Shown piece by piece: positions 1 through 8,821 of a DNA stretch of 64,000 nucleotides; the stretch's first letter is position 1, and each line of letters starts with the position of its first letter. This DNA is from Phycisphaerales bacterium. GTDB taxonomy: Bacteria; Planctomycetota; Phycisphaerae; Phycisphaerales; SM1A02. Both the position numbers and the translations under genes were made by a program. The notes under the pieces were generated by a model. That model did not search any database. It saw nothing but the letters and a program-made list of their open reading frames with translations, and had not been told where the DNA came from. Location: the NCBI GenBank assembly GCA_009691805.1, contig SIAK01000001.1:1-64000 (forward strand), read 5' to 3'.

Positions 1-134
1 AGAAAAATGTCGACCTGGGACTTCATTGCGCCCGCTGCAGGCGAATGTGAAGGCTGAGATAGGAACTGCAGATACGCGTGTAGATGCGACCGGGTGGCTG
101 TAACGGCACGGGGGTTCAAATCCCCCCAGCTCCA
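1..134 (+). ncRNA. ssrA: tmRNA (3' portion; 5' part lies outside the window)
   Basis: Ends in a tRNA-like T-arm GGGGG-TTCAAAT-CCCCC followed by CAGCTCCA, the canonical tmRNA acceptor 3' end, with GCGTGTAGA upstream resembling the conserved GCATGTAGT segment. A T7 tract follows immediately. Confidence 0.85.
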
Positions 135-159
135 TTTTTTTAGCGAGCGTTCGCGCGGT

Positions 160-250
160 GTGGGTTTCACACGCGCCGCGCGCGCTGAGGGTTTCACGCG
201 CGCCGCTTCGCGCGCTGAGGGTTTCACGCGCGCCGCTTCGCGCGCTGAGG
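160..250. repeat. 30-bp tandem repeat (CGCGCTGAGGGTTTCACGCGCGCCGCTTCG), 2 perfect copies plus partial flanking copies
   Basis: Copies at 181-210 and 211-240, partial at 241-250, degenerate partial at about 160-180. Confidence 0.9.
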
Positions 251-271
251 GGGGCGTTCGCCACCGCGAGT

Positions 272-1675
272 TTATTTTTCGGTCGTGATGCCGAGGCGAT
301 TGGCTGCGTTGTAGGCGGCAACTTTGTAGCACTCGGCGAGAGTGGGGTAGTTGAACACGGTTTCGAGGAAGTACTCGAGTCCGCCGCCGAGAATCAGCGC
401 TGCCTGTCCGATGTGAATGAGTTCCGTTGCTTGCGTTCCGATGCAATGGACGCCGAGAAGTTTTCTTGTCTCGCGATGGAAGAGCATCTTGAAGACGCCG
501 CTTTTATCGCCGAGGATTTGTCCGCGTGCGATTTCGCTGAAGCGCGCGACGCCGATTTCGTAGGGGATCTTTGCTTTGGAGAGTTCTTCTTCCGTCGCGC
601 CGACCATCGAGATCTCGGGGATCGCGTAGATACCGTACGGAAATCCCGCGCCCATCGGCTTCGACTCGATGCCAAACATCGCGAGCGTCGCGAGTCGACC
701 TTGCTCACTACTTGTCGATGCGAGCGAAGGAAATCCAATCACATCGCCCGCTGCGTAGATGTGGGGAACGGCGGTTCGGTAGTGCTCGTCGACTTTGAGT
801 CGGCCGCGATCGTCGGCTGCGAGACCAGCCTTCTCCAAGCCGAGTCCTTCCGTCGCGCCCACGCGTCCAACGGAATACAGAACGCATTCCGCCGCGAGCA
901 GTTTTCCGCTCGTGAGCAAAATCTCCGCGTGCTTCGTCGCGCCTTCGATCACGGAGATTTTTTCGACAGCATCGCCAAGCCGAAACACCACGCGCTTCTG
1001 CCGCATCTGATGAATCAGCTCATCGACGATTTCGCGATCCGCAAACTCAAGTGGTCGCTCATGTCGATCGAGCAGCGTGACCTCCACTCCAAGCTCCGCA
1101 AACATGGACGCGTACTCAATGCCAATGACACCGCCTCCCACGACGACGAGTGTCTTCGGCAAGGTCTTGCGACTGAGGATGAAGTCACTCGTCAGAATCG
1201 TGCATCCATCTGGGCTGATCTCCGGAGGATCGGAAGGGCGACTTCCGCACGCGATGAGAATGTTGTCCGCGCTCACGGAGCGCACTGTTCCTGAATCAGC
1301 GATGGCGATTGTGTGTGGATCGACGAAGCTCGATTCGCCATCAAGAAGTTGCACGCCGTTGCGCGCGAGTTGTCGCGCGACGATTGTCATCTCGCGCTCG
1401 ACCACCGCCGCAACGCGCTGCGTGAGCGTCTCCATCGTTGGATGTGGTACTTCACTCGGTTCCGCGTACGCATGCGGCGGGCGCACGAGCGAGAGAACAG
1501 CTTCGCGGAATGTTTTCGAGGGCATCGTGCCTGTGTGCAGGCAGACGCCACCCACCATCTTGCGCCGTTCACAAATCGCAACACGTTTCCCGAGCTTTGC
1601 TGCTTGGACGGAGGCGCGCTGTCCTGCGGGTCCGCTGCCGATCACGATGAGGTCGAATTCGTATGCCATGTGCAA
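272..1675 (-). CDS. sthA: Si-specific NAD(P)+ transhydrogenase / soluble pyridine nucleotide transhydrogenase
   Basis: FAD-binding VIGSGPAGQRA N-terminus, GGVCLHTGTMPSK motif, NAD-binding VVGGGVIGIEYASMF, C-terminal HCIGTQATELIHIGQ. Confidence 0.85.
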   Translation of the reverse strand: MHMAYEFDLIVIGSGPAGQRASVQAAKLGKRVAICERRKMVGGVCLHTGTMPSKTFREAVLSLVRPPHAYAEPSEVPHPTMETLTQRVAAVVEREMTIVARQLARNGVQLLDGESSFVDPHTIAIADSGTVRSVSADNILIACGSRPSDPPEISPDGCTILTSDFILSRKTLPKTLVVVGGGVIGIEYASMFAELGVEVTLLDRHERPLEFADREIVDELIHQMRQKRVVFRLGDAVEKISVIEGATKHAEILLTSGKLLAAECVLYSVGRVGATEGLGLEKAGLAADDRGRLKVDEHYRTAVPHIYAAGDVIGFPSLASTSSEQGRLATLAMFGIESKPMGAGFPYGIYAIPEISMVGATEEELSKAKIPYEIGVARFSEIARGQILGDKSGVFKMLFHRETRKLLGVHCIGTQATELIHIGQAALILGGGLEYFLETVFNYPTLAECYKVAAYNAANRLGITTEK

Positions 1676-1736
1676 ATCAAGAAGAGTGCGGGACGAGACT
1701 CGACGAGTTTACCCACAGCGCTACGATGGCGTTTGC

Positions 1737-2234
1737 ATGCCGAACCCTTCGACGCAATCTTTTCCACCAACGAAAGTGCTCTTCGTTTGCCACGGCAACA
1801 TTTGTCGAAGTCCCGCTGCGGAGTGCATCTTCGCTGCCCTCGCGACGCGCGCTGGAGTTCGTGCGCAGTTTGAGATTGATAGCGCAGCCACGCACAACGA
1901 ACACAGCGGCGACGCGCCCTATCGCGATACGCAAATCGAACTCCGCGCACGAGGATATGAAGTCTTTGGACGCAGTCGACACATCACGACGCACGATGCG
2001 ACGCACTTTGAGTACGTCGTGTGCATGGATCTGATGAATCACGCGAGCTTGATTTCGCGTGGATTTCCAGCCGCGCGCGTCTCACTGCTTCGATCGCATG
2101 ACCCGCTCGCGACCGAACAGGAAGTCGGTGATCCGTGGGGTTACCCAGATCAGTTCAAGGGCATGGCAGATGTGATCGAAGCGGCATGCGTCGCACTGCT
2201 GTCGAAACTTCTCGCAGAGCGGAACGCGACATGA
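1737..2234 (+). CDS. Low molecular weight protein tyrosine phosphatase
   Basis: VLFVCHGNICRSPAAE (CX5R P-loop) and C-terminal DPWGYPDQF. Start chosen at MPNPSTQ inside the longer ORF 1077..2234. Confidence 0.9.
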   Translation: MPNPSTQSFPPTKVLFVCHGNICRSPAAECIFAALATRAGVRAQFEIDSAATHNEHSGDAPYRDTQIELRARGYEVFGRSRHITTHDATHFEYVVCMDLMNHASLISRGFPAARVSLLRSHDPLATEQEVGDPWGYPDQFKGMADVIEAACVALLSKLLAERNAT

Positions 2235-2857
2235 GTGCGTCGCAGTGCTTCGATATCGCATCGATCTCGCAGCGGCTGCGTTACAACTTTCTCATCGGCG
2301 CCATCGTGCCTCGACCTATCGCGGTGGTGGGAACAGTGTCTCCCGAGGGCTTGCTCAATCTCGCGCCGTTCTCATTCTTCAACGGTGTTGGAAGTGAGCC
2401 GATGTTGATCTCTTTCTGCCCAGCGAATCGCGTCGATGGTTCGCTCAAAGACACGCATCGCAACGTGATGCCGATTGCCGAGGGCGGAACAGGTTGCTTC
2501 AGCGTGAGTGTCGCGAGTTATGCGATTGCGCGGCAGGTCGTCGATTCGGGTGAAGAACTCGCGTACGGCGTGAGTGAGTTTGAAGCGGTTGGGCTCACGC
2601 CCGTCGTCGGCACACATATCGCTGCGCCACGCGTGCTTGAGGCTCCGATTTCTTTTGAGTGTGTGACGCATGCGGTGCACTCCTTCGCGCCAGGGATCGC
2701 TGGCGGCGCGAACATGGTCATCGGCCGCGTCGTGGCTGTGCATTGCGCGCCTGCGCTCTTAGACAAGTGGATGCATGTCGATGCTGCGCAACTCGATGCG
2801 GTGGGCCGCATGGGTGAGCGCTTCTACTGCACGACGCGCGATCGCTTTCTGTTCTGA
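2231..2857 (+). CDS. Flavin reductase-like (FMN-binding split-barrel) protein
   Basis: YNFLIGAIVPRPIAVVGTVSPEGLLNLAPFSFFNGVGSEPMLISF is typical of the flavin reductase-like family; 4-nt overlap with the upstream CDS. Confidence 0.8.
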   Translation: MSASQCFDIASISQRLRYNFLIGAIVPRPIAVVGTVSPEGLLNLAPFSFFNGVGSEPMLISFCPANRVDGSLKDTHRNVMPIAEGGTGCFSVSVASYAIARQVVDSGEELAYGVSEFEAVGLTPVVGTHIAAPRVLEAPISFECVTHAVHSFAPGIAGGANMVIGRVVAVHCAPALLDKWMHVDAAQLDAVGRMGERFYCTTRDRFLF

Positions 2858-2870
2858 ACGACTCAAAGGC

Positions 2871-4019
2871 TCAGCCGTGTGTTCGCTTGAAGTCGTCCAT
2901 GAACTGCGCGAGGAGTTCGCTGCCGTGTGCGGGAAATGCGTTGTAGACGCACGCACGAATGCCGCCCCAATCGCGGTGCCCGCGCAAACCGAACAGCCCA
3001 GCCTTTTCACTCTCTGTAACAAACGCATCGACGAGTGCGTCGCTCGGAAGTTGGAACGAGATCGACATCGCGCTGCGGCAATCGTCGCGCATCGAAGGTC
3101 GATAGAAGCCGTTGCTGCGATCGATCGCTGCGTAGATAGCGGCTGATTTCTTCGCGTTCAACAGCGCGAATGCCTTCGGTCCGCCGTGATCGGCGAGCCA
3201 TTTCGCCATGAGTCCAACCACGCGCACGCCAAAGGTTGGTGGTGTATTCGGTCGCGACTCTGACTTCGCGAAGTTCGCGTAGCTCAGGAGTCCAGGAAGT
3301 GACGCGTCGGCCTTCGCGAGAAAACTCTTCTTCACGAGTATCAAGCAGATGCCGCTCGCGCCAAGATTTTTCTGACCGCTCGCGAAGATCAGTTCGTGCG
3401 CATCGAGTGGATACTCGCGGCTGAAGAGATCGCTCGTTGCATCACACACCAGCGGCGCGTTGACCTTCGGTGGTCGCGCGAACTGTGTGCCTTCGACAGT
3501 GTTGTTGGAGCAGTAACAAAAGTACGACGCGCCCGTGCAGTCTGCAATCTCGTTGTCAGAAGGCACATGATCGAATCGACACGATGCGCCATCAAACACC
3601 GTGCGCGTCTTGCGCACCGCGTTGGTTTCAATCTGCCCCTTGCGCGCCCACAGACCCGTGTCGGCGAAGGCAGCGAATCCATCTTTCGGAATGAAGTTGA
3701 GTGCGATGAGTGAGAAGTGCTGCATCGATCCACCAGGAAGAAAGAGCACTTCCCAATCGCTTCCCAATCCACTCACGCGGCGCACACTCTCGATTGCTTC
3801 CGTGAGCAGCCGGTCATAGGACGCGCCGCGATGGCTGTGCTCGAGCAGACCAATGCCCGTGCCGTCGAGATCCATGATTTCGCGTTGCAACTGCTCAAGC
3901 ACGCTCTCCGGCATCTGCGCAGGACCAGGGGAGAAGTTGTAAACGCGACCTGCGCGAGGTGTTGTTGGAGGCATAAGGATCGTCATCGCAGAAACTCGAG
4001 TGGAGTGCATCGTGGTCAT
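2871..4019 (-). CDS. serC: Phosphoserine aminotransferase
   Basis: RVYNFSPGPAQMPESVLEQ, GASYDRLL, FASGQKNLGASGICLILVKK (PLP lysine region), GLRGHRDWGGIRACVYNAFP. Confidence 0.93.
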   Translation of the reverse strand: MTTMHSTRVSAMTILMPPTTPRAGRVYNFSPGPAQMPESVLEQLQREIMDLDGTGIGLLEHSHRGASYDRLLTEAIESVRRVSGLGSDWEVLFLPGGSMQHFSLIALNFIPKDGFAAFADTGLWARKGQIETNAVRKTRTVFDGASCRFDHVPSDNEIADCTGASYFCYCSNNTVEGTQFARPPKVNAPLVCDATSDLFSREYPLDAHELIFASGQKNLGASGICLILVKKSFLAKADASLPGLLSYANFAKSESRPNTPPTFGVRVVGLMAKWLADHGGPKAFALLNAKKSAAIYAAIDRSNGFYRPSMRDDCRSAMSISFQLPSDALVDAFVTESEKAGLFGLRGHRDWGGIRACVYNAFPAHGSELLAQFMDDFKRTHG

Positions 4020-4113
4020 GAGGGGCGCTTTCAATGATTCAGAATGGCAACTGTAGCGTTGCGGGGCAATCCTGCGGTGAAACTGCGCCACGTGCCGATG
4101 CACAGATCCCTCG

Positions 4114-4449
4114 ATGCTGCTCGAATCCATTCTCCAATCAGCGCAGGGCGACTGTCAACCGTTTCGGTTCGACCGCCGAGAGTCTTCGCGTTGGACGCTT
4201 CCTGGTTCCGCAAGTGTTATCGCGCTTGGAACAGAACTTGGTGCGACATTCGAACTTGAATGCCTCAAAGGCGCTCCGTGGTGGATGAGCGGAATCTCGA
4301 TGCAGGCTCCGCCGTGCGTGGGAACAACTGTGAGCGTTGGATTCAGCGATCCAGCGTTTCGCCATGCGCGCGCAGTTGTGATGCGCATTGATGAACTTGA
4401 TGATTGCGTTCGCGTCGCACTCAGGTTCGAAGATGCGCTTGTCGCATAA
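4114..4449 (+). CDS. PilZ-domain-like protein (putative c-di-GMP binding)
   Basis: 111 aa; RRESSR matches RxxxR, followed by G-T-x-V-x-V-x-F and a terminal VRVALRFE strand. The DxSxxG motif is degenerate. Confidence 0.5.
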   Translation: MLLESILQSAQGDCQPFRFDRRESSRWTLPGSASVIALGTELGATFELECLKGAPWWMSGISMQAPPCVGTTVSVGFSDPAFRHARAVVMRIDELDDCVRVALRFEDALVA

Positions 4450-4833
4450 CTGACGCGATTCTCATCAGGATGCAAGTATCGCTCGTGCAGCGTGGTGGAT
4501 CTGCGCGGGCATCGTCAATGCGACTTTCTCGAAGTGATGCACGCATCGTTCGTTATGTCGAGCGATGCATCCGATGTTTGAGTTGTCCTGCGGAAAGGGA
4601 CTCGTGCGACCCTCGGAGGGAATTGGTTGCATGGGAAGGGGATCCGCTTGACCGTCGACGCGGTGTCGAAACCGCGTTGGCAATTCCCGCTTCGCCGCCG
4701 AAAGGCGACGAGCGGATTTCGAGAGGGCGCCTGCGTCTGGCGCCACGGAGATTGAGGAGCGGAGTCTGACTCCGCAGCACGCGCCGCTAACCGCCATTCC
4801 GGGGTTTACGCGCACAACGAAAGGGATAGCACT

Positions 4834-5232
4834 ATGAAGCGACGGAGCTCCAATGGTTTTACGCTCATCGAAATTCTGATTGTCGTCGTCATCCTCGGCA
4901 TTCTTGCCGCGATTGTCATTCCCCAATTCACGAACGCTTCGCAGGAAGCTGCTGAGTCGAGCGTGAAGAGCCAGCTGCAAACGGTGCGAAGCCAAATTGA
5001 GCTTTATCGTGTGCGCAACAACGGCAATCTTCCATCGATGATGGATGACCTTGTGCAGCCACCAAACGGCGAAGATCCTTACCTGCAGCGCGTACCTGTG
5101 CTGCCATCGACCTTCGAGTTTGTCTGGGGCGACAACGCCACCAGCGCGACCATCACGGAAACTTGCTACTGCACTTTCACAGGCGCGACGCTTCCGGAAG
5201 GTCTCACGCTCGCTGAGATCGAGAACTGGTAA
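4834..5232 (+). CDS. Type IV pilin / GspG-like major pseudopilin
   Basis: Prepilin motif NGFTLIEILIVVVILGILAAIVIPQF; GspG-like length and sequence. Confidence 0.92.
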   Translation: MKRRSSNGFTLIEILIVVVILGILAAIVIPQFTNASQEAAESSVKSQLQTVRSQIELYRVRNNGNLPSMMDDLVQPPNGEDPYLQRVPVLPSTFEFVWGDNATSATITETCYCTFTGATLPEGLTLAEIENW

Positions 5233-5249
5233 ATCCTTCAAGACTGGCG

Positions 5250-5292
5250 CAAACACACAGCCGCGGGTCCCAACCACGCGGCTGTGTGTTTG
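5250..5292 (+). terminator. 16-bp perfect stem-loop downstream of first pilin (terminator, attenuator or mRNA-stabilising hairpin)
   Basis: CAAACACACAGCCGCG (5250-5265) / CGCGGCTGTGTGTTTG (5277-5292), 11-nt loop; no strong T tract after it. Confidence 0.65.
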
Positions 5293-5525
5293 TCGCGCGG
5301 CGCGTCGTTGAGCGCTCGTGCAGGTTTCTGGCCGCAGCGGCCAAAACGCTGCATTCGCTTTCGACTCAGGCGCTGCGAGTGAATCGCAGACACCTGAATT
5401 CATGCGTGCACTTCAGTCTTTCATCCCCTCACCGACTCCGTCGGTAGTTGTGTGAGAAGTTTGTCGCGCGGCGCGAGTGGATCATGTTGGAGGCGTGTCA
5501 GCACCTTGGAGCGATTTGGGGAACG

Positions 5526-5906
5526 ATGCGAAAAAACGCCTTCACACTGATTGAAATCCTCACCGTTGTTGTGATTCTTGGAATCCTCGCCGCCATCGTG
5601 ATGCCTTCGTTTCTCACCCCGGTGAGCGAAGCGCAAGTCTCGAGTGCGCGAGGGCAGCTCCAGACGATTCGAAGTCAGATTGAACTCTTTCGCTCGAAGA
5701 ATGGCGATCTTCCGCCTGTGGCTGGAGCCAATGGAGTCGATGGACTTTGGGATGCGCTCATCTTGAACCCTCCGGATGGAAGTAGTTACCTTGATCGCAT
5801 TCCTCGGCTGCCGAGTGATTATGCGTTGATTTGGGATGGCACTGAATTGCGCATGCGTTATGACGGTCTCGACACAACTCTTGCTCTGGAGGTTCCAACA
5901 TGGTGA
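5526..5906 (+). CDS. Second GspG-like pseudopilin, paralogue of 4834..5232
   Basis: MRKNAFTLIEILTVVVILGILAAIVMPSF; shared QLQTIRSQIELFRSKNGDLP motif. Confidence 0.9.
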   Translation: MRKNAFTLIEILTVVVILGILAAIVMPSFLTPVSEAQVSSARGQLQTIRSQIELFRSKNGDLPPVAGANGVDGLWDALILNPPDGSSYLDRIPRLPSDYALIWDGTELRMRYDGLDTTLALEVPTW

Positions 5907-6268
5907 ATCACAAACCACACGCTCGCGTTTCGCGCACGCTTCTTCTTTGCTGCGCAGTCGCGGGATTGTCTGCAGGATATTTTCTCGGTGCATCGCAGCG
6001 CGAAGCGAACGCCGGGCCGCCGGAGCCTTCGAATGGGGGCGGATCTTCGCGGTCGTCTACGGAACCACCAGGCTCCGCAACTGCTGCGCTCGATCCAGCA
6101 CTGCAACGCGCGCAGCTCTCGAATGAGATGCGCGCGCTTCGTGCGGAAGTCGCGGCGCTGCGCGATACGATGACGAGTGGACGGATGAAAGTTGAAGTGA
6201 CGAATCTGAAAGATCTCGGCATTGAAGAAGCGCTGCAGGCTGCACTGCGCACGACAAGCAAGCCGTAG
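5900..6268 (+). CDS. Hypothetical membrane-anchored protein in pilus operon
   Basis: N-terminal TM segment LLLCCAVAGLSAGYFLGA; overlaps the upstream stop; operonic position. Confidence 0.6.
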   Translation: MVNHKPHARVSRTLLLCCAVAGLSAGYFLGASQREANAGPPEPSNGGGSSRSSTEPPGSATAALDPALQRAQLSNEMRALRAEVAALRDTMTSGRMKVEVTNLKDLGIEEALQAALRTTSKP

Positions 6269-6293
6269 TTCGACGAGCGGGAGGGGAGCAATC

Positions 6294-6863
6294 ATGAGCG
6301 GGAACTGGAAGTCAATCCATCGTGGTTACACACTCATTGAAGTGTTGATCGTTGTCACTGTGCTCGGACTCGCGAGCGCGTTGCTCACGCCGCTCCTTGG
6401 CAATCGCGGTGACTTCGATGTGCAAGCAGCAGTTCGCATGTTGGTTGCCGATCTGACGTTCGCGCAATCCGACGCGCTCGCGCTACAAGAGCTTCGTCGC
6501 GTGCACTTCTATGAAGACGGGACAGGATGGTGTTTGGTGCGCATCGAGGAGAGCGATCTCAACAGCACATTTGATGCGTCGAGCGCGGATTACATTTCCG
6601 ATCCGCTCGCGGGCAGTGATCGGCAACTCGCGTACATCGTGCAACTCGGCAATGGCAACTTCGGCGGCGCGCGTGTCGAGAGCGTGGAACTCGATGGAAA
6701 CTCGCGCGATGTTTCCTTTGATGAACTTGGTGGAACTGTTTCCTCCACTGGACTTCCGGGCAGTGGGGGATCGATCGTGATTGCCGCGCCAGGAGTCCGA
6801 TACCGCATCGAACTCGCGCCCGTCACGGGAAAAATTGTCGTCGCGCGCATCGACGGCGGGTAA
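6294..6863 (+). CDS. GspH/FimT-like pseudopilin
   Basis: RGYTLIEVLIVVTVLGLASALLTPLL prepilin motif; GspH-like body. Confidence 0.85.
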   Translation: MSGNWKSIHRGYTLIEVLIVVTVLGLASALLTPLLGNRGDFDVQAAVRMLVADLTFAQSDALALQELRRVHFYEDGTGWCLVRIEESDLNSTFDASSADYISDPLAGSDRQLAYIVQLGNGNFGGARVESVELDGNSRDVSFDELGGTVSSTGLPGSGGSIVIAAPGVRYRIELAPVTGKIVVARIDGG

Positions 6864-6947
6864 TGCCTCAACGCACGACGCGGCAGCGACGGCGCGCGAG
6901 ACATCCTTCAGCATTCGACGAAATGGGGCAACAGGCCCCCTCGCATT

Positions 6948-8156
6948 GTGTCGACGCAATCGGTGTGGCTCCCGCCTTTTCCACCCGAGGACCGCGTCGT
7001 GTTGAGTTTCCGTCGATTCAAATCTGCAACAAGTCCAGTCGGTATCGACTGCGGCGCTGACGCATTGCGCATGCTGCAACTTCGCAGCAGCGCAGGCGAA
7101 GTTGCTTCCGCGCAACTTGAGATTCCCATCACGCGCGAACTCCCGCACGTCGCGTCATCGCGGCGTGACTGTGCCGCGGAGTGGATTCGCGCAGCGGAAA
7201 GCGCGGCGATGCAATGGAGAGCGGCGGGGTTTCGATCCACGCGTTTCGTGTTGAGCGTGCCAGCGCCGCGAACGCAGTTTCAAATTGTGTCGCTGCCATC
7301 GCTCGCACCTGTGGACTTTGATCGCGCGGCGAGTTGGGAGGCGAGCGATCGCTTCGGTATGGATCACGAGGACTTGAGCGCAGTTGCGCAGCCAACAAAT
7401 GCGCCCGCAACGGTCGATGGCAAGAGCGAGTTTCTGCTTGTCGCGGCTGAACGATCGTTCATTGAAGCGATGCTTGAACCGTTCTTGCGTCGTGGGTTTG
7501 AACCGATTGCGGTCGAGCCGCGCTTTACTTCAGTTGCGCGTGTGGCGAGTCGACACGCGCGACGCGAGAGCGATCGCGCGCGTGTGCGAGGCGTCGTCGT
7601 TGTCGGCCTCGACGAAACAATAATCATGGTCTTGCGTGGCGACGAGATTGCATTCGCGCGTGAACTTCCCGTGGGAAGTCATGCGATGGATCAAGCCATT
7701 GCCGAACGCCTCGGACTCTCGATCGAAGACGCAGCCATGCTGCGCGCCGAGACTGCGAACGCGACGAGCGATTCGCATGCAGCGCGAGCGGCGCGCGATG
7801 TGAGGCGGGGCGTGCTCGCAGGCATTGCGAACGAAGCCACCATGTGCTTCCGTTACTACTCCGTGCGATTTCGCGGCGGCACACCACCAACCGTGCTGGT
7901 GCTTGGCGCAGGAGATGCGGCTTTGGCGCAGGAAATCAAGCATGCATCGGGGATCGCGACGACGCTTGATGACGAACGCGGATCGATCCTCGCGCTTGCG
8001 CAGTCCCTCGCGCTCGCGCAGTCACTCGCACAGCGAGCGCCGTGCGAAGTTCCGACAATCGCAGGTGCGGCACAATGGATCGCGGCGTTCGGTGCGGCAT
8101 GTCGAACGACCGCAGCAGCGCGCGCAGTGAGTTCGCCGCGAAAGGACGCGGCATGA
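6948..8156 (+). CDS. pilM: PilM-like actin-fold type IV pilus assembly protein
   Basis: FKSATSPVGIDCGADALRMLQL start, VVVGLDETIIMVLRGDEIAFARELPVG; followed by PilN/PilO-like genes. Confidence 0.75.
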   Translation: MSTQSVWLPPFPPEDRVVLSFRRFKSATSPVGIDCGADALRMLQLRSSAGEVASAQLEIPITRELPHVASSRRDCAAEWIRAAESAAMQWRAAGFRSTRFVLSVPAPRTQFQIVSLPSLAPVDFDRAASWEASDRFGMDHEDLSAVAQPTNAPATVDGKSEFLLVAAERSFIEAMLEPFLRRGFEPIAVEPRFTSVARVASRHARRESDRARVRGVVVVGLDETIIMVLRGDEIAFARELPVGSHAMDQAIAERLGLSIEDAAMLRAETANATSDSHAARAARDVRRGVLAGIANEATMCFRYYSVRFRGGTPPTVLVLGAGDAALAQEIKHASGIATTLDDERGSILALAQSLALAQSLAQRAPCEVPTIAGAAQWIAAFGAACRTTAAARAVSSPRKDAA

Positions 8157-8821
8157 GCTGCGCCACTGACTTCAATCTGCTTCCGCCGCGTATTCGCGCG
8201 CTTGTCGCTGCTCGCAACGCAACGCGCCGTCTCACACGTTGGACCTGCGCGATCGCGCTTTGCGCTGGCGTCGTGTTCTCGTTGTTTGCGTGGCGCGCAC
8301 GTGTTGCGGAAGCGCGCCTTGCGAGTTTGCGCACGGAAGCAGCGGCGATCGTCGTGCTCGAAGAGCAATTGCGAGAGCTTGGAGCATCGATCCATGCGAC
8401 GGACGCACAGATCGCGCTGCAACGGAGCGTTGCTTCGCCCATCGACGCGAGCCGTCTCGTGCATGCGATTGCGGCGTTGGTTCCAGTGGACGCAGTACTC
8501 GAACGACTTTCATTACGCGGTGAAAATCTCAACGGCGAAGAACGCGCGAAGCGTCGCCGTGTGGAGAGCGCATCCGCGCGCCGCTATGTCTGCGAAGTGA
8601 GCGGTGTTGCCGCAGATGATGCGACGATCGCAAGATTCGTCGAAGACCTTGCGGCACGAGATCCATTCCAATCGGTCAATCTTGAGAGCAGTCGGAATCG
8701 CGAGTTCAACGGCGTGGAGGCGCGCGAGTTCCGCGTGTCGTTCAGCGTTGATCTCGACGAACGTTGGTCAGTGCGCACGGAGTCCGCGCATGCGCAGGCA
8801 GAAGGGGAGAAGTCGCCATGA
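8153..8821 (+). CDS. pilN: PilN-like inner-membrane protein
   Basis: FNLLPPRIR N-terminus followed by a single TM; 4-nt overlap with pilM. Confidence 0.7.
   Translation: MSCATDFNLLPPRIRALVAARNATRRLTRWTCAIALCAGVVFSLFAWRARVAEARLASLRTEAAAIVVLEEQLRELGASIHATDAQIALQRSVASPIDASRLVHAIAALVPVDAVLERLSLRGENLNGEERAKRRRVESASARRYVCEVSGVAADDATIARFVEDLAARDPFQSVNLESSRNREFNGVEAREFRVSFSVDLDERWSVRTESAHAQAEGEKSP

Noticed and set aside
160-250. Possible CRISPR-like array
   Set aside because: Units are directly tandem with no spacers.
158-1294. 378-aa + strand ORF opposite sthA
   Set aside because: Antisense shadow of a clear sthA gene in high-GC DNA; composition is Arg-rich with no recognisable domain.
1077-1736. 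Long N-terminal extension of the phosphatase ORF
   Set aside because: Lies antisense to sthA and is Ser/Arg-rich without homology; start placed at 1737.
4570-4790. c-di-GMP-I (GEMM) or cobalamin riboswitch
   Set aside because: No CGCAAAGC or GCCACTG-type conserved core could be found; kept only as an unclassified structured leader.
4465-5403. 312-aa - strand ORF over the leader and first pilin
   Set aside because: Antisense to a well-supported pilin gene and the structured leader; no domain-like sequence.
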